A stretch of 64,000 bases of DNA from Xanthomonas sacchari (GCF_040529065.1 NZ_CP132343.1:1302001-1366000), one strand, 5' to 3'. Shown: positions 18,004-27,231, counted from the stretch's first letter. Translations and numbers: made by a program. The notes: generated by a model from the sequence alone, not told the origin.

Positions 18004-20016
18004 TCAGGGCGACGGCGGCGCCTCGCCGTCGCTGCGCACCAGCAGCACCGGGATCTGGCTGCGACGGTGCATGTCCTTGCGGGTGGGCAGCGCTTGCAGC
18101 GCCTCGGTCACCGCATTGAGCGCCGGATCGGCGCCGCGCAGCGGGCGCCACAGGCCGATCAGGTTGAAGTGGCGCTCGTAGCGCAGGCTCTGCGCGCTGC
18201 CCAGCCACAGCGGCACGTTGCCCGGCTGCAGGCGCGCCGGCGCCGGCCACAGGCGCAGCGCATACAGCTCGTCCGGATTCGGGCCGGGGCGCAGCATCAG
18301 CAGCGACTCGACGCGCGTGTCCAGCGTCGCCGGCAGCACCGGCACCTGTGCCGGCGTGGCCTTGTAGTCGAGCAACTGCAGCGCCTGCTGCCAGCCGGCT
18401 TGCGGCTGCACCCGCCAGCCGGCCGCTTCGAGCTGGCGCTGCAGCGGCGCCAGCGGTCCGGCCACCTGGATGTCCAGCGGCCAGCGCTGGTCGTCGTCGA
18501 ACTCGTTGCGCCGCGACGGCAATTGCCGCCAGTCGCGCTGCCACCAGGCCGCATCCGCCAGTTGCGTGACCTGCGGCGGCGGCGGTTCGAACTTGGCCAG
18601 CTTGCGTTCCAGCTGGCGCGGCGCGTACCACAGCGCGGCGATCGCGAAGCCGCCATAGAACAGCCAGGCCAGCGGCTTCATCCAGAACCCGCGGTTGAAA
18701 CGGCGGCGGTAGGCGATGCCCAGCACCAGCAGCCAGAAGATGCCGAACAGCATGCCGCCGACCACGTCGCTGAGCCAGTGCGCGCCCAGGTACAGGCGGG
18801 CGAAGCCGATCAGGGTCACCACCGCACCCGACAACAGGTACGGCCACACCCGCGAGCGCCCCGGCAGTTCGCGCGCGATCAGCACCGCGAAGAAACCGAA
18901 GCTGATCGTGGCCATGGTCACCGCCACCGACGGGAAACCGAAACCGCTGCTGGCCGCCGGCGGCCGCACCACGTGCACCGTGGTGCCGAGCAGCTTGGTC
19001 AGGGCCAGGCCGAACGCCAGCGCCGCCAGCCAGTGCGCCGCGGCCATCCAGCGCCGGCGCCAGGCCAGATAAAGCAGGCCCAATGCGGTCGGCGGCAGCA
19101 GCACCTGCCAGTCGCCCAGCGAGGCCAGCGCGGTCATCGGGTAGTCGGCCAGCGGGTTGCGCAGGGCCAGCATCAGGTCGTGCACCGCCAGGTCCAGGCG
19201 CAACGGCTCGCCGTGCGCCACCACCACCATCAGCAGCGCGAACCAGCCCCAGCCCAGTGCCAGCAGCATCACCGCCAGCATTGCCAGCGGCACCGACTCG
19301 CGCCGCTGCGGGTCGAACACCGCGATCGAGTAGCGGCCCAGCACCGGATGCCGGCGCGACCAGTCCAGGCCGCGCGCCAGCAGTGCGTCCATGTGCCCAG
19401 CCGACCAGCGGTAGCCATACAGCACGATCGCCCACACCAGGCCCAGCGCCAGCGCCAGCAGGCCCACCACCAGGAACAGACGGCCGGCGACCGCGGCCAC
19501 CGCGTCGTAGGCCTGGCCCAACAGCCAGCCCGGCCCGAGGAACAGCAGCGCCCAGGTCACCGCGGCCACGCTGCTGGGCAGCAGGTAGCGCCGCAGCGGC
19601 ATCTTCATCATGCCCGCCACCGCCGGCACGAACGGCCGGATGGCGCCGACGTAGCGCGCCACCAGGATGCTCTTGAAGGCGTTGCGGCGGAACATCGCCT
19701 CGCCGCGGTCAAGCAGCTGCGGGTAGCGCTTGAACGGCCAGTAGTTGCGCAACTGATGGCCCCAGCGGTAGCCGACCCAGTAGCTGACCGCATCGCCGAT
19801 CAGTGCGCCGAGCGCGGCGCTGATCACCGCATACGGGCCGGAGATCTGGCCCAGGCCGATCAGCACGCCGATCGCGAACAGCAGCGGCAGCGCCGGCACC
19901 AGCGTGCCGAGGATGATGACCGCATCGCAGAACGCGATGGCGAAGATGACCGCGCCGGCCAGGATGGGGTGTGCTGCGATCCACTCCAGCGTGGCATCGG
20001 TCCATGAGGCATTCAT
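18004..20016 (-). CDS. DedA - PAP2 phosphatase - LssY C-terminal fusion membrane protein
   Basis: This 670-residue three-part inner-membrane protein starts with a DedA domain of about 200 residues (GDAVSYWVGYRWG, ILVARYVGAIRPFVPAVAG), the family now linked to lipid scrambling. A PAP2 lipid-phosphatase domain follows, then a soluble LssY-type C-terminal domain (residues about 460-670). PAP2 motifs 1 and 3 are present (KLLGTTVHVVRPP; FARLYLGAHWLSDVVGG). Motif 2, normally PSGH, reads PSVAV, so its catalytic His is missing. Phosphatase activity may therefore be lost. The ATG at 20016 gives a conventional DedA start. Related fusions in Legionella are linked to type II secretion loci; that link is not visible here. 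Confidence 0.88.
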   Translation of the reverse strand: MNASWTDATLEWIAAHPILAGAVIFAIAFCDAVIILGTLVPALPLLFAIGVLIGLGQISGPYAVISAALGALIGDAVSYWVGYRWGHQLRNYWPFKRYPQLLDRGEAMFRRNAFKSILVARYVGAIRPFVPAVAGMMKMPLRRYLLPSSVAAVTWALLFLGPGWLLGQAYDAVAAVAGRLFLVVGLLALALGLVWAIVLYGYRWSAGHMDALLARGLDWSRRHPVLGRYSIAVFDPQRRESVPLAMLAVMLLALGWGWFALLMVVVAHGEPLRLDLAVHDLMLALRNPLADYPMTALASLGDWQVLLPPTALGLLYLAWRRRWMAAAHWLAALAFGLALTKLLGTTVHVVRPPAASSGFGFPSVAVTMATISFGFFAVLIARELPGRSRVWPYLLSGAVVTLIGFARLYLGAHWLSDVVGGMLFGIFWLLVLGIAYRRRFNRGFWMKPLAWLFYGGFAIAALWYAPRQLERKLAKFEPPPPQVTQLADAAWWQRDWRQLPSRRNEFDDDQRWPLDIQVAGPLAPLQRQLEAAGWRVQPQAGWQQALQLLDYKATPAQVPVLPATLDTRVESLLMLRPGPNPDELYALRLWPAPARLQPGNVPLWLGSAQSLRYERHFNLIGLWRPLRGADPALNAVTEALQALPTRKDMHRRSQIPVLLVRSDGEAPPSP

Positions 20017-20348
20017 CGGGCAAGTATAGAGGGAGCGTGATGACGGTCCGTTAGCGCTGGCGATGCCGAGTCGGGCGAGCGCCCTTGCAGCACCGGGCTG
20101 CCCGGCGCCTGGTTTGCTGCGGGCGCATTGTGGGCGCGATCCCGGACTGCGCCGGTCCAATCCGCGCCGCGGAGCGCGGGGCCGTGCGTGGATCCGCCGC
20201 AGTCCGGCGCGACGCACCGAACCGGCGGTGCGGCCTGCCGTGGCGTGGGGCGCGACGCGCAGCTGACCAGCGCCGGAGCAGGCGCCTGCCTGGCGGGGGC
20301 GGTGTGTGCGGACCGGTCAAACCGCGTCGCACGCTCTACACTGACTGG
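20017..20348. other. Intergenic region, nothing recognised
   Basis: About 330 bp of GC-rich sequence separate the divergent DedA fusion and kinase-like genes. It must hold both promoters. I see no clear -10 element, repeat or small gene. Confidence 0.4.
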
Positions 20349-21011
20349 ATGCCTGCCCCCGCTCCCCGCACCGTCCAGATCCTCAAGGCCGACAGCTTCG
20401 GTCGCATCCTGCTGCTGGGCGAGGGCGACGCGCGCTTCGTCCGCCGCGACCTCACCGCCTCGCCGTGGTGGCTGCGGCTGCCGGCGTGGTGGCTGGCGCG
20501 GCGCGAGGCGCTCGCCCTGCGCCAGTTGGACGGCATGGCGGCGACGCCGCACCTGCGCGGCTGGGACGGCACCTTCCTGGATCGCAGCTACCTGGACGGC
20601 GCGGCGATGTACCAGCGGCCGCCGCGCGGCGACCTGGCGTATTTCCGCGCCGCGCGGCGCCTGCTGCAGCAGGTGCACCGGCGCGGCGTGGCGCACAACG
20701 ACCTGGCCAAGGAAGCGAACTGGCTGGTGCTGGCGGACGGCAGCCCGGCGCTGATCGACTTCCAGCTCGCCGTGCGCGGCGCACCCCGCTCGCGCTGGAT
20801 GCGCCTGCTGGCGCGCGAGGACCTGCGCCACCTGCTCAAGCACAAGCGCATGTACTGCGCGCATGCGCTCACCCCGATCGAGCGGCGCCTGCTCAAGCGC
20901 CATTCCTGGGTGCGCGAACTGTGGTTCGCCAGCGGCAAGCCGGTCTATCGCTTCGTCACCCGGCGCCTGCTCAAGTGGGAAGACAACGAGGGGCAGGGGC
21001 CGAAGCCCTGA
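20349..21011 (+). CDS. Small protein-kinase-like (RIO/Kdo-kinase-like) phosphotransferase
   Basis: This 220-residue protein contains the catalytic signature HNDLAKEANWL (HxDxxxxN) and a metal site written IDFQLA instead of DFG. The N-lobe is very short, as in RIO and lipopolysaccharide-kinase relatives. It is cytoplasmic, with a basic tail rich in Arg/Lys (LLKHKRMYCA, IERRLLKRHSWVRELWF). The substrate may be a protein, lipid or sugar; nothing nearby decides it. The start is the ATG at 20349. Confidence 0.7.
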   Translation: MPAPAPRTVQILKADSFGRILLLGEGDARFVRRDLTASPWWLRLPAWWLARREALALRQLDGMAATPHLRGWDGTFLDRSYLDGAAMYQRPPRGDLAYFRAARRLLQQVHRRGVAHNDLAKEANWLVLADGSPALIDFQLAVRGAPRSRWMRLLAREDLRHLLKHKRMYCAHALTPIERRLLKRHSWVRELWFASGKPVYRFVTRRLLKWEDNEGQGPKP

Positions 21012-21017
21012 AAGGCC

Positions 21018-21137
21018 GGGATTGGGGATTCGGGATTGGGGATTGGCAACGGCGCATGGCGGCGCCTGACCCTCCCCTGGTGGGGACAGCAAGGCGCTAA
21101 GCTTTGGCGAATCTCCAATCCCGAATCCCTAATCCCG
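21018..21137. repeat. Paired G-rich/C-rich repeat arms between kinase-like gene and SDR gene
   Basis: The left arm GGGATTGGGGATTCGGGATT continues GGGGATTGG (21018-21046). The right arm is its C-rich complement (21108-21137) ending directly on the GTG start of the SDR gene. The arms can pair across 61 bp, and the G arm has four G-runs able to form a quadruplex. Confidence 0.85.
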
Positions 21138-21952
21138 TGACCTTACAAGGTAAAACCCTCTTAATCACCGGCGCCTCGCGCGGTATCGGGCTGGCGATCG
21201 CGCTGCGGGCCGCGCGCGATGGCGCCAATGTGGCGATCGCGGCGAAGTCGGCGGTGCCCAATCCGAAGCTGCCCGGCACCATCCACAGCGCGGCGGCGGC
21301 GGTGGAGGCGGCCGGTGGGCGTGCGCTGGCGCTGAAGTGCGACATCCGCGAAGAGGCGCAGGTACGTGCGGCGGTGGCGGCGACGGTGGAGGCGTTTGGC
21401 GGCATCGACATCCTGGTCAACAACGCCAGCGCGATCTGGCTCCGCGGGGCGCTGGACACGCCGATGAAGCGCTTCGACCTGATGCAGCAGGTCAATGCGC
21501 GCGGCAGCTTCCTGTGCGCGCAGGCCTGCCTGCCGCATCTGCTGCGCAGCGCCAACCCGCACATCCTGACCCTGGCGCCGCCGCCGTCGCTGGACCCCAA
21601 GTGGTGGGCGCCGCATACCGGCTACACCCTGGCGAAGATGGGCATGAGCTTCGTCACCCTGGGCCTGGCCGGCGAGTTCGGCCCGCAGGGCGTTGCGGTC
21701 AATGCGCTGTGGCCACGCACGCTGATCGCCACCGAGGCGCTGAACATGATCCCGGGCGTCGAGGCCGGCAACGGCCGCCGCCCGGAGATCATGGCCGACG
21801 CCGCGCATGCCGTGCTGACCCGGCCAGCGGCCGGCTTCTACGGCCAGTTCCTGATCGACGACGCGGTGCTGGCCGAGTCCGGGGTGCACGACCTGTCCGG
21901 CTATGCCTTGGATCCCTCGCAGCCGCTGCTGCCGGATCTGTTCCTGGACTGA
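21137..21952 (+). CDS. Short-chain dehydrogenase/reductase (HSDL2-like)
   Basis: This 271-residue NAD(P)-dependent SDR has TGASRGIG (about 10-17) as the nucleotide loop, then DILVNNAS and the catalytic YTLAK. The stretch ILTLAPPPSLDPKWWAPHTG and the C-terminal FLIDDAVLAESGV resemble the hydroxysteroid-dehydrogenase-like-2 group, which acts on fatty-acyl or related substrates. The real substrate is unknown. The start is placed at the GTG at 21137, directly after the C-rich repeat arm. No Shine-Dalgarno sequence is visible there, so the start is uncertain. Confidence 0.88.
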   Translation: MTLQGKTLLITGASRGIGLAIALRAARDGANVAIAAKSAVPNPKLPGTIHSAAAAVEAAGGRALALKCDIREEAQVRAAVAATVEAFGGIDILVNNASAIWLRGALDTPMKRFDLMQQVNARGSFLCAQACLPHLLRSANPHILTLAPPPSLDPKWWAPHTGYTLAKMGMSFVTLGLAGEFGPQGVAVNALWPRTLIATEALNMIPGVEAGNGRRPEIMADAAHAVLTRPAAGFYGQFLIDDAVLAESGVHDLSGYALDPSQPLLPDLFLD

Positions 21953-22123
21953 GACCCCAGGCGCCGGCGCACCGGAGGCGATGCGGCGCCGCGATTTGGG
22001 CGGCAGGGGCCGCGACCGCAAACGCACCGTGTGCGGGCGGCGGCGCGCTGCGCAAACGCTCTGTTCCATCCGAGCGCGGCCGGTGCCGCAACGACCCGGC
22101 GCGGCTATGCTGCCGGGGTCTTG

Positions 22124-23299
22124 ATGCCACCGCCGCCCATGCCCGCTCCAGTCGCCGTCGCCCTGCCGCGCCTTCCCGAGTCCCGCCACGCCATCCATGC
22201 CGATCTCAGCGACAACGAGCGGCACATGCTCGACCGCCTGCGTTTGGCCGGCACCGCCACCCGCGCCGATCTCAGCCGCAGCACCGGGCTGACTGTGCAG
22301 TCGGCGGTGCGCCTGGTCGATGCGCTCGCCGAGCGCGGCCTGGTCGCGATCGGCGCCTCGCTGGCGCATGCCGGCCGCGGCAAGCCGGGCGCGGGCATCG
22401 CGCTCAATCCCGGTTACGGCCATACCGTCGGCTACGCCATCGCCACCGATGCGCTGTCGCTGGCGCTGCTGGATTTCAGCGGGCAGATCCGCGCCACTGC
22501 CGAACATGCGCTGCGCTCGACCGAGCCGGCCGCGCTGCTGGCGCAACTGCGCGAGGCCGATGCGGCGCTGACCGCGGCTGCTGGTGCCGGGCTCGGCCCG
22601 CGCCTCGGCGCGGGGGTGGCGATGACCGGCTTCTTCGTCGAGGACGGCGTGCACATGAATCCGCCCGAGCCGCTGCGCGCGCTGGGCGAGCTGTCGATCG
22701 GCGACTGGCTGGCCGAGGCGCTGGGCCTGCCGGTGTGGGTGGACAACGACGGCACGGTGGCGGCGGCGGGCGAGAGCCTGCTCGGCATCGGCCGCCAGTA
22801 CCGCGATTTCGCCTATCTGCATTTCAACTACGGCCTGGGCGGCGGCGTGGTGATCGACGGCACCTGCCTGCGCGGCGCGCACGGCAATGCCGGCGAGTTC
22901 GCCGGCATGCTGCCGCAACAAGGTCTGGAGCGCGGTACGCTGGAGCTGTTGCGGCAGTTGCTGGCCGAGGACGGCATCGCGCTGCCCGACATCCGCGCGC
23001 TGCTGGCGGCCTACGATCCGGCGTGGCCGGCGATCGAGCGCTGGATCGCGCGGGTGGCGCCGGGCCTGTCGCTGATCGTCTCGGCGATCGTGGCGATCTT
23101 CGATCCGCAGGCGGTGGTGTTCGGCGGGCGCATGCCGCGCGAACTGGCCACGCGGCTGATTCCGCACGTGCGCATCGACAACCAGCCACGCCGCGGCCAG
23201 GCGCGGCCGTTGCCGCTGTTGCTGCCGGCCGCCGCCACCGCCGACGCCAGTGCGGTGGGCGCGGCGGCGCTGCCGCTGAAGGCCTGCTATTTCCGTTGA
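22124..23299 (+). CDS. ROK-family transcriptional regulator
   Basis: The 391-residue protein has an N-terminal winged helix ([39 protein letters not shown]) fused to a ROK/hexokinase-fold domain ([31 protein letters not shown]). This is the NagC/XylR arrangement: the ROK part binds a sugar and changes DNA affinity. The usual ROK zinc motif CxCGxxGC is absent and the catalytic Asp region reads [12 protein letters not shown], so kinase activity is doubtful. ATG at 22124 or 22139 are both possible. There are no sugar genes beside it, so its target is elsewhere. Confidence 0.87.
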   Translation: MPPPPMPAPVAVALPRLPESRHAIHADLSDNERHMLDRLRLAGTATRADLSRSTGLTVQSAVRLVDALAERGLVAIGASLAHAGRGKPGAGIALNPGYGHTVGYAIATDALSLALLDFSGQIRATAEHALRSTEPAALLAQLREADAALTAAAGAGLGPRLGAGVAMTGFFVEDGVHMNPPEPLRALGELSIGDWLAEALGLPVWVDNDGTVAAAGESLLGIGRQYRDFAYLHFNYGLGGGVVIDGTCLRGAHGNAGEFAGMLPQQGLERGTLELLRQLLAEDGIALPDIRALLAAYDPAWPAIERWIARVAPGLSLIVSAIVAIFDPQAVVFGGRMPRELATRLIPHVRIDNQPRRGQARPLPLLLPAAATADASAVGAAALPLKACYFR

Positions 23300-23414
23300 A
23301 CCCATTCCTCCGCGGCGTCGCCATGCCTGCACGCCGCCGGCGCTACCCTATGCGCCGTTTCCGCGCGCCATCGCGGTACGGCGCGTCCCATCCCCCACCC
23401 TCGGAGCTGTCACG

Positions 23415-23837
23415 ATGAAATACCTGCACGCCATGATCCGCGTCCACGACCTGGAGAAGACCAGCAAGTTCTTCACCGAAGGCCTGGGCCTGCACGAAAC
23501 CCGCCGCATCGAGAACGAAGCCGGCAAGTTCACCCTGGTGTACTTCGGCGCGCCGGAGAACCCGGAGGCCGAGGTCGAGCTGACCTACAACTGGGGCTCG
23601 GACGAGGATTACGGCAGCGCCCGCAACTTCGGCCATCTGGCCTTCGAGGTCGACGACATCTACGCCCTGTGCGCGCACCTGCAGTCGCTCGGCGTGACCA
23701 TCAACCGTCCGCCGCGCGACGGGCGCATGGCCTTCGTGCGCACGCCCGACCTGATCTCGATCGAACTGCTGCAGAAGGGTGATGCGCTGGCCCCGGCCGA
23801 GCCGTGGGCGTCGATGCCCAATACCGGCGTGTGGTGA
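23415..23837 (+). CDS. gloA: Lactoylglutathione lyase (glyoxalase I)
   Basis: It converts the hemithioacetal of methylglyoxal and glutathione to S-lactoylglutathione, the first step of methylglyoxal detoxification. It has 140 residues and two beta-alpha-beta-beta-beta halves. The four metal ligands fit: His in [10 protein letters not shown], Glu in EVELTYNW, His in NFGHLAFEV, Glu in LISIELLQ. The pattern suits a Ni2+-type bacterial enzyme. It converges with the ion channel gene across only 4 bp. Confidence 0.95.
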   Translation: MKYLHAMIRVHDLEKTSKFFTEGLGLHETRRIENEAGKFTLVYFGAPENPEAEVELTYNWGSDEDYGSARNFGHLAFEVDDIYALCAHLQSLGVTINRPPRDGRMAFVRTPDLISIELLQKGDALAPAEPWASMPNTGVW

Positions 23838-23841
23838 GGGC

Positions 23842-24711
23842 TCAGGGCGCGGTCTCGGGCAACGCCTGGCCGCAGCCCCGGCAATAGCCGGCGTTGCGGT
23901 CGTGGCCGTGCAGGCCGCAGCGTGCGCAGGTGCGTCGATCCGGCGCGCGAAGGCGGTCGGCGTCGCGCAGGCTGTTGGCCAGTTCGGCGGTGTAGATGCC
24001 GGTGGGCACGGCGATGATGCTGTAGCCGATCAGGATCAGCACCGAGGTGATGGCGCGGCCCAGCGGGGTGAGCGGGGCGATGTCGCCGAAGCCGACCGTG
24101 GCCATCGTCACCACCGCCCAGTACATCGCGGTGGGGATGCTGGTGAAGCCGTTGGCCGGGCCTTCGACCACGTACATCAGCGCGCCGAAGATCACCACCA
24201 GGGTGATCACCGTGAACAGGAACACGAACACCTTGCGCCGGCTGCGCCACAACGCATCGACCAGCAGGCTGCTTTCCTCGACGTAGCGGGTCAGCTTGAG
24301 GATGCGGAACAGCCGCAGCACCCGCAGCACGCGCACCACCAGCAGCGTCTGCGCGCCGGGCAGCAGAAACGAGATGTAGGTGGGCAGGATCGACAACAGG
24401 TCGATCACGCCCCAAAAGCTCAGCGCGTAGCGCAGCGGCCGCTGCACCGTGGCCAGGCGCAAGACGTACTCGGCGGTGAACAGCACGGTGAAGCCCCACT
24501 CCAGCACGTACAGGGCGCCGGCGTAACGGCTGTGCAGCGCCGGCACGCTGTCGACCAGGATCACCGCGACGCTGGCCACGATCGCCGCCACCAGCAGCAG
24601 GTCGAAGTTGCGCGACGGCGTGGTGTCGTGCCGGTAGATGATGTCGAACCAGCGGCGCCGCCAGCCGTGTTCGGTCGCCGGGGCGAGCGGGGAATCGAGG
24701 AAAAATCGCAT
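23842..24711 (-). CDS. Voltage-gated-type potassium channel with C-terminal zinc ribbon
   Basis: This 289-residue inner-membrane protein of the six-segment ion-transporter family has an S4-like helix with regularly spaced arginines (VVRVLRVLRLFRILKLTRY). The pore has selectivity filter TVGFGD, potassium-type with Phe for Tyr. After the last segment comes a short soluble tail with two CxxC knuckles (CARCGLHGHDRNAGYCRGCG), a zinc ribbon not present in classical KvAP/Kch proteins. I start at the ATG at 24711 (MRFFLD), with GGGG upstream; an ATG at 24720 adds three residues. Confidence 0.9.
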   Translation of the reverse strand: MRFFLDSPLAPATEHGWRRRWFDIIYRHDTTPSRNFDLLLVAAIVASVAVILVDSVPALHSRYAGALYVLEWGFTVLFTAEYVLRLATVQRPLRYALSFWGVIDLLSILPTYISFLLPGAQTLLVVRVLRVLRLFRILKLTRYVEESSLLVDALWRSRRKVFVFLFTVITLVVIFGALMYVVEGPANGFTSIPTAMYWAVVTMATVGFGDIAPLTPLGRAITSVLILIGYSIIAVPTGIYTAELANSLRDADRLRAPDRRTCARCGLHGHDRNAGYCRGCGQALPETAP

Positions 24712-24830
24712 GCGCCCCATGCTACCCGAGCGGCAGTGCCGCCCGGCGCGCGCTGCCGCAGCGGACGGCGTGCCAGCCCATGGTGCCAGGCGCCCGCCCG
24801 CGGTCCCGGGCACGCGCTGCCGGTGGTCTC

Positions 24831-24836
24831 TATAAT
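24831..24836 (+). promoter_or_regulatory. Candidate -10 element for argD
   Basis: A perfect TATAAT lies 28 bp before the argD ATG. No good -35 hexamer is seen 16-18 bp upstream. Confidence 0.5.
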
Positions 24837-24863
24837 CGGCGCTTTCCCCGCAGGACTGCCTCG

Positions 24864-26096
24864 ATGACCGCTTCTTCCGCCGCGGAGCTGATCGCCCTCG
24901 GTCAACGCTACAGCCTGCCGATCTACCGCCCGCGCCAGCTGGTGCTGGAGCGCGGCCAGGGCGCCCGGGTCTGGGACAGCGAGGGGCGCGACTACATCGA
25001 CCTGTCGGCCGGCATCGCCGTGTGCGGGCTCGGCCACAACGATCCGGACCTGCAGGCGGCGCTGCTCGAACAGGCCGGCAAGCTGTGGCACACCAGCAAC
25101 GTGTTCTACAGCGAGCCGCCGCTGCGGCTGGTCGAGGAACTGGTGCTGGCCTCGCGCTTCGCGGAGAAGGCCTACCTGTGCAATTCCGGCGCCGAGGCCA
25201 ACGAGGCGGCGATCAAGCTGGTGCGCAAGTGGGCCACCGCCCAGGGCCGTCCGCCGCAGCGGCGGGTGATCGTCACCTTCCGCGGCAGCTTCCACGGCCG
25301 CACCCTGGCCGCGGTGACCGCCACCGCGCAGCCCAAGTACCAGGAAGGCTACGAGCCGCTGCCCGGCGGCTTCCGCTACGTCGACTTCAACGACATCGTG
25401 CAGCTGGAAACGGCGATGGCCGCCGGCGACGTGGCCGCGGTGATGCTGGAGCCGGTGCAGGGCGAGGGCGGGGTGATGCCGGCGGCGCCGGGCTTCCTGG
25501 CGCAGGTGCGGGCGCTGTGCGACCACCACGGCGCGCTGCTGGTGCTGGACGAGATCCAGTGCGGCATGGGCCGCACCGGCACCCTGTTCGCGCACTGGCA
25601 GGACCAGATCGTCCCCGACATCGTGACCCTGGCCAAGGCGCTGGGCGGCGGCTTTCCGATCGGCGCGCTGCTGGCCGGGCCGAAGGTGGCCGAGACCATG
25701 CAGTTCGGTGCGCACGGCACCACCTTCGGCGGCAACCCGCTGGCCGCGGCGGTGGCGCGGGTGGCGCTGCGCAAGCTGGCCTCGACGGCGATCGCCGCCA
25801 ACGTGTCGCGGCAGTCGGCGGCGCTGCGCAAGGGCCTGACGGCGCTCGACGAGGAATTCAGGCTGTTCTCGCAGGTGCGCGGACGCGGCTTGATGCTCGG
25901 TGCGGTGTTGAACCCGGCGCATGCCGGGCAGGCCGGGACGATCCTCGATCACGCCGCCGCACACGGGGTGCTGACCTTGCAGGCCGGGCCGGACGTGTTG
26001 CGCTTCGTGCCTGCGCTGAACATCACTGATCAGGAACTGGCCGAGGGCCTGCAGCGGTTGCGCACGGCGCTGCGGGAGTACGTCGGCACGCGTTGA
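24864..26096 (+). CDS. argD: Acetylornithine / succinyl-DAP aminotransferase (class III)
   Basis: This PLP enzyme of arginine synthesis transfers the amino group from glutamate to N-acetylglutamate semialdehyde; many members also serve lysine synthesis as DapC. It has 410 residues. Motifs are CNSGAEANEAAIK, FHGRTLAA, EPVQGEGGVMP, LVLDEIQCGMGRTG and the PLP-lysine region TLAKALGGGFPIGALL. The ATG at 24864 follows AGGA. No other arginine genes lie next to it, and xanthomonads are known for a scattered, partly N-acetylcitrulline-based pathway. Separation from AstC-type catabolic enzymes cannot be made by eye. Confidence 0.88.
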   Translation: MTASSAAELIALGQRYSLPIYRPRQLVLERGQGARVWDSEGRDYIDLSAGIAVCGLGHNDPDLQAALLEQAGKLWHTSNVFYSEPPLRLVEELVLASRFAEKAYLCNSGAEANEAAIKLVRKWATAQGRPPQRRVIVTFRGSFHGRTLAAVTATAQPKYQEGYEPLPGGFRYVDFNDIVQLETAMAAGDVAAVMLEPVQGEGGVMPAAPGFLAQVRALCDHHGALLVLDEIQCGMGRTGTLFAHWQDQIVPDIVTLAKALGGGFPIGALLAGPKVAETMQFGAHGTTFGGNPLAAAVARVALRKLASTAIAANVSRQSAALRKGLTALDEEFRLFSQVRGRGLMLGAVLNPAHAGQAGTILDHAAAHGVLTLQAGPDVLRFVPALNITDQELAEGLQRLRTALREYVGTR

Positions 26097-26115
26097 CAGT
26101 TGCCCCGATAGGTAG

Positions 26116-26550
26116 GCATCGCGCCGGCGGACGTCACGTGCAGGCAAGCGCCTGTGGGAGGGACTTCAGTCCCGACGCGATGACCGATGACTGCCGCACT
26201 GCGGGGGCGATGGCCTCTGGGGCCCGCGAGGCCATCGCATCGCGCGTCGCGGCTTAAGCCGCTCCCACAGGTGGGCATCGCGCCAGCGGACCGGTCACGT
26301 GCAGGCGATCACCTGTGGGAGGGACTTCAGTCCCGACGCGATGATCGGTGACTGCCGCACTGCGGGTGGCGATGGCCTCTGGGGCCTACGAGGCCATCGC
26401 ATCGCGCCAGCGGACTCGTCACCTGCAGGCAAGCGCCTGTGGGAGGGACTTCAGTCCCGACGCGATGACCGGTGGCTGCCGCATACGGGGGCGATGGCCT
26501 CTGGGGTCCGCGAGGCCATCGCATCGCGCGTCGCGGCTGAAGCCGCTTTA
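26116..26550. repeat. Three-unit tandem array of REP-like elements
   Basis: A unit of about 125-160 bp occurs three times: GCATCGCGCC[AG]GCGGAC, a CACGTGCAGG-type core, CCTGTGGGAGGGACTTCAGT continuing CCCGACGCGATGA, CTGCCGCACTGCGGG-type, then GGCGATGGCCTCTGGGG and GAGGCCATCGCATCGCG. Palindromes inside each unit are GGGACTTCAGTCCC and GATGGCCTC...GAGGCCATC. After units 1 and 3 the related arm GTCGCGGCTTAAGCCGCTCC or GTCGCGGCTGAAGCCGCTT follows. The whole gap between argD and the HAD gene (26097-26604) is occupied by it. Confidence 0.88.
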
Positions 26551-26604
26551 CTCCATCCTTGTCGCTGCGGCAGGGCACTTCTGCCGCGTGCGTAGGCGCG
26601 ATGC

Positions 26605-27231
26605 CTACGCCAGGCCGTGCCGCGCCAGCGCGCGGCGCACCGCACGCGCGCCGCTGGCGGTTTCCGCGCGCATGCCGATGGCACGGGCGCCGCGCACGTT
26701 GACGAACAGGTCGTCGAGAAACAGGGCGTGCCGCGGGGCGACGCCGAAGTGGTCGAGCGCACGCCGATAGACCTCGGCCTGCGGCTTGCGCCCGCCCAGC
26801 GTGCCGCTGCACAGCACGCGGCCCTGCAGCAACGGAAACAGCGCCGGCACGATCTGCGCGATCGCCTGGGCCATCAGCGCGCCGTTGTTGGTCAGCACGC
26901 CGATGTCGACGCGGTCGGCCAGTGCCAGCACCCGCGCGACCACGCCGGGATCGCCGCGGCTGGCGGCGACGCGCGCGGCGATCCAGTCGGCTTCGCGCAC
27001 CGGCTTGCCCAGGCCCGCACCCAGCCGCGCCAGGTAGTCGGCGGTGGCGAGCTCGCCGCCGTCGTAGGCGGTCTCCAGGCCGGACGCGAACAGCACCTGC
27101 CGCACCCGCGCCGGATCGCAGCCGCACTGCGCGGCCAGGACTGCGATGCGCACTGCGCGGGTGTAGCCGGCCAGCACGCCGTCGAAATCGAGCAGCAGCA
27201 GACGCGGGCGCGGCTGGGTCAGTACGGCCAT
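26605..27231 (-). CDS. HAD-superfamily hydrolase (subfamily IA)
   Basis: This 208-residue cytoplasmic phosphatase-like protein has motif I LLLDFDGVLAGYTR (nucleophile and acid Asp), motif II VLTNNG, the Lys of GGRKPQAEVYRR and motif IV ALFLDDLFVNV, all intact and in family order. The cap lies after motif I, giving subfamily IA, as in epoxide hydrolase N-terminal-like and GPH-type phosphatases. The substrate is not predictable. It is divergent from the receptor gene at 27510 and shares the gap 27232-27509 with that gene's promoter. Confidence 0.88.
   Translation of the reverse strand: MAVLTQPRPRLLLLDFDGVLAGYTRAVRIAVLAAQCGCDPARVRQVLFASGLETAYDGGELATADYLARLGAGLGKPVREADWIAARVAASRGDPGVVARVLALADRVDIGVLTNNGALMAQAIAQIVPALFPLLQGRVLCSGTLGGRKPQAEVYRRALDHFGVAPRHALFLDDLFVNVRGARAIGMRAETASGARAVRRALARHGLA

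Noticed and set aside
20085-20348. N-terminal extension of the kinase-like protein
   Set aside because: The upstream frame gives an Arg/Gly-rich stretch without kinase features; the ATG at 20349 begins the conserved part.
26116-26550. CRISPR-like array between argD and the HAD gene
   Set aside because: Repeat units are 125-160 bp with internal palindromes and only three copies. There are no short unique spacers and no cas genes in the window.
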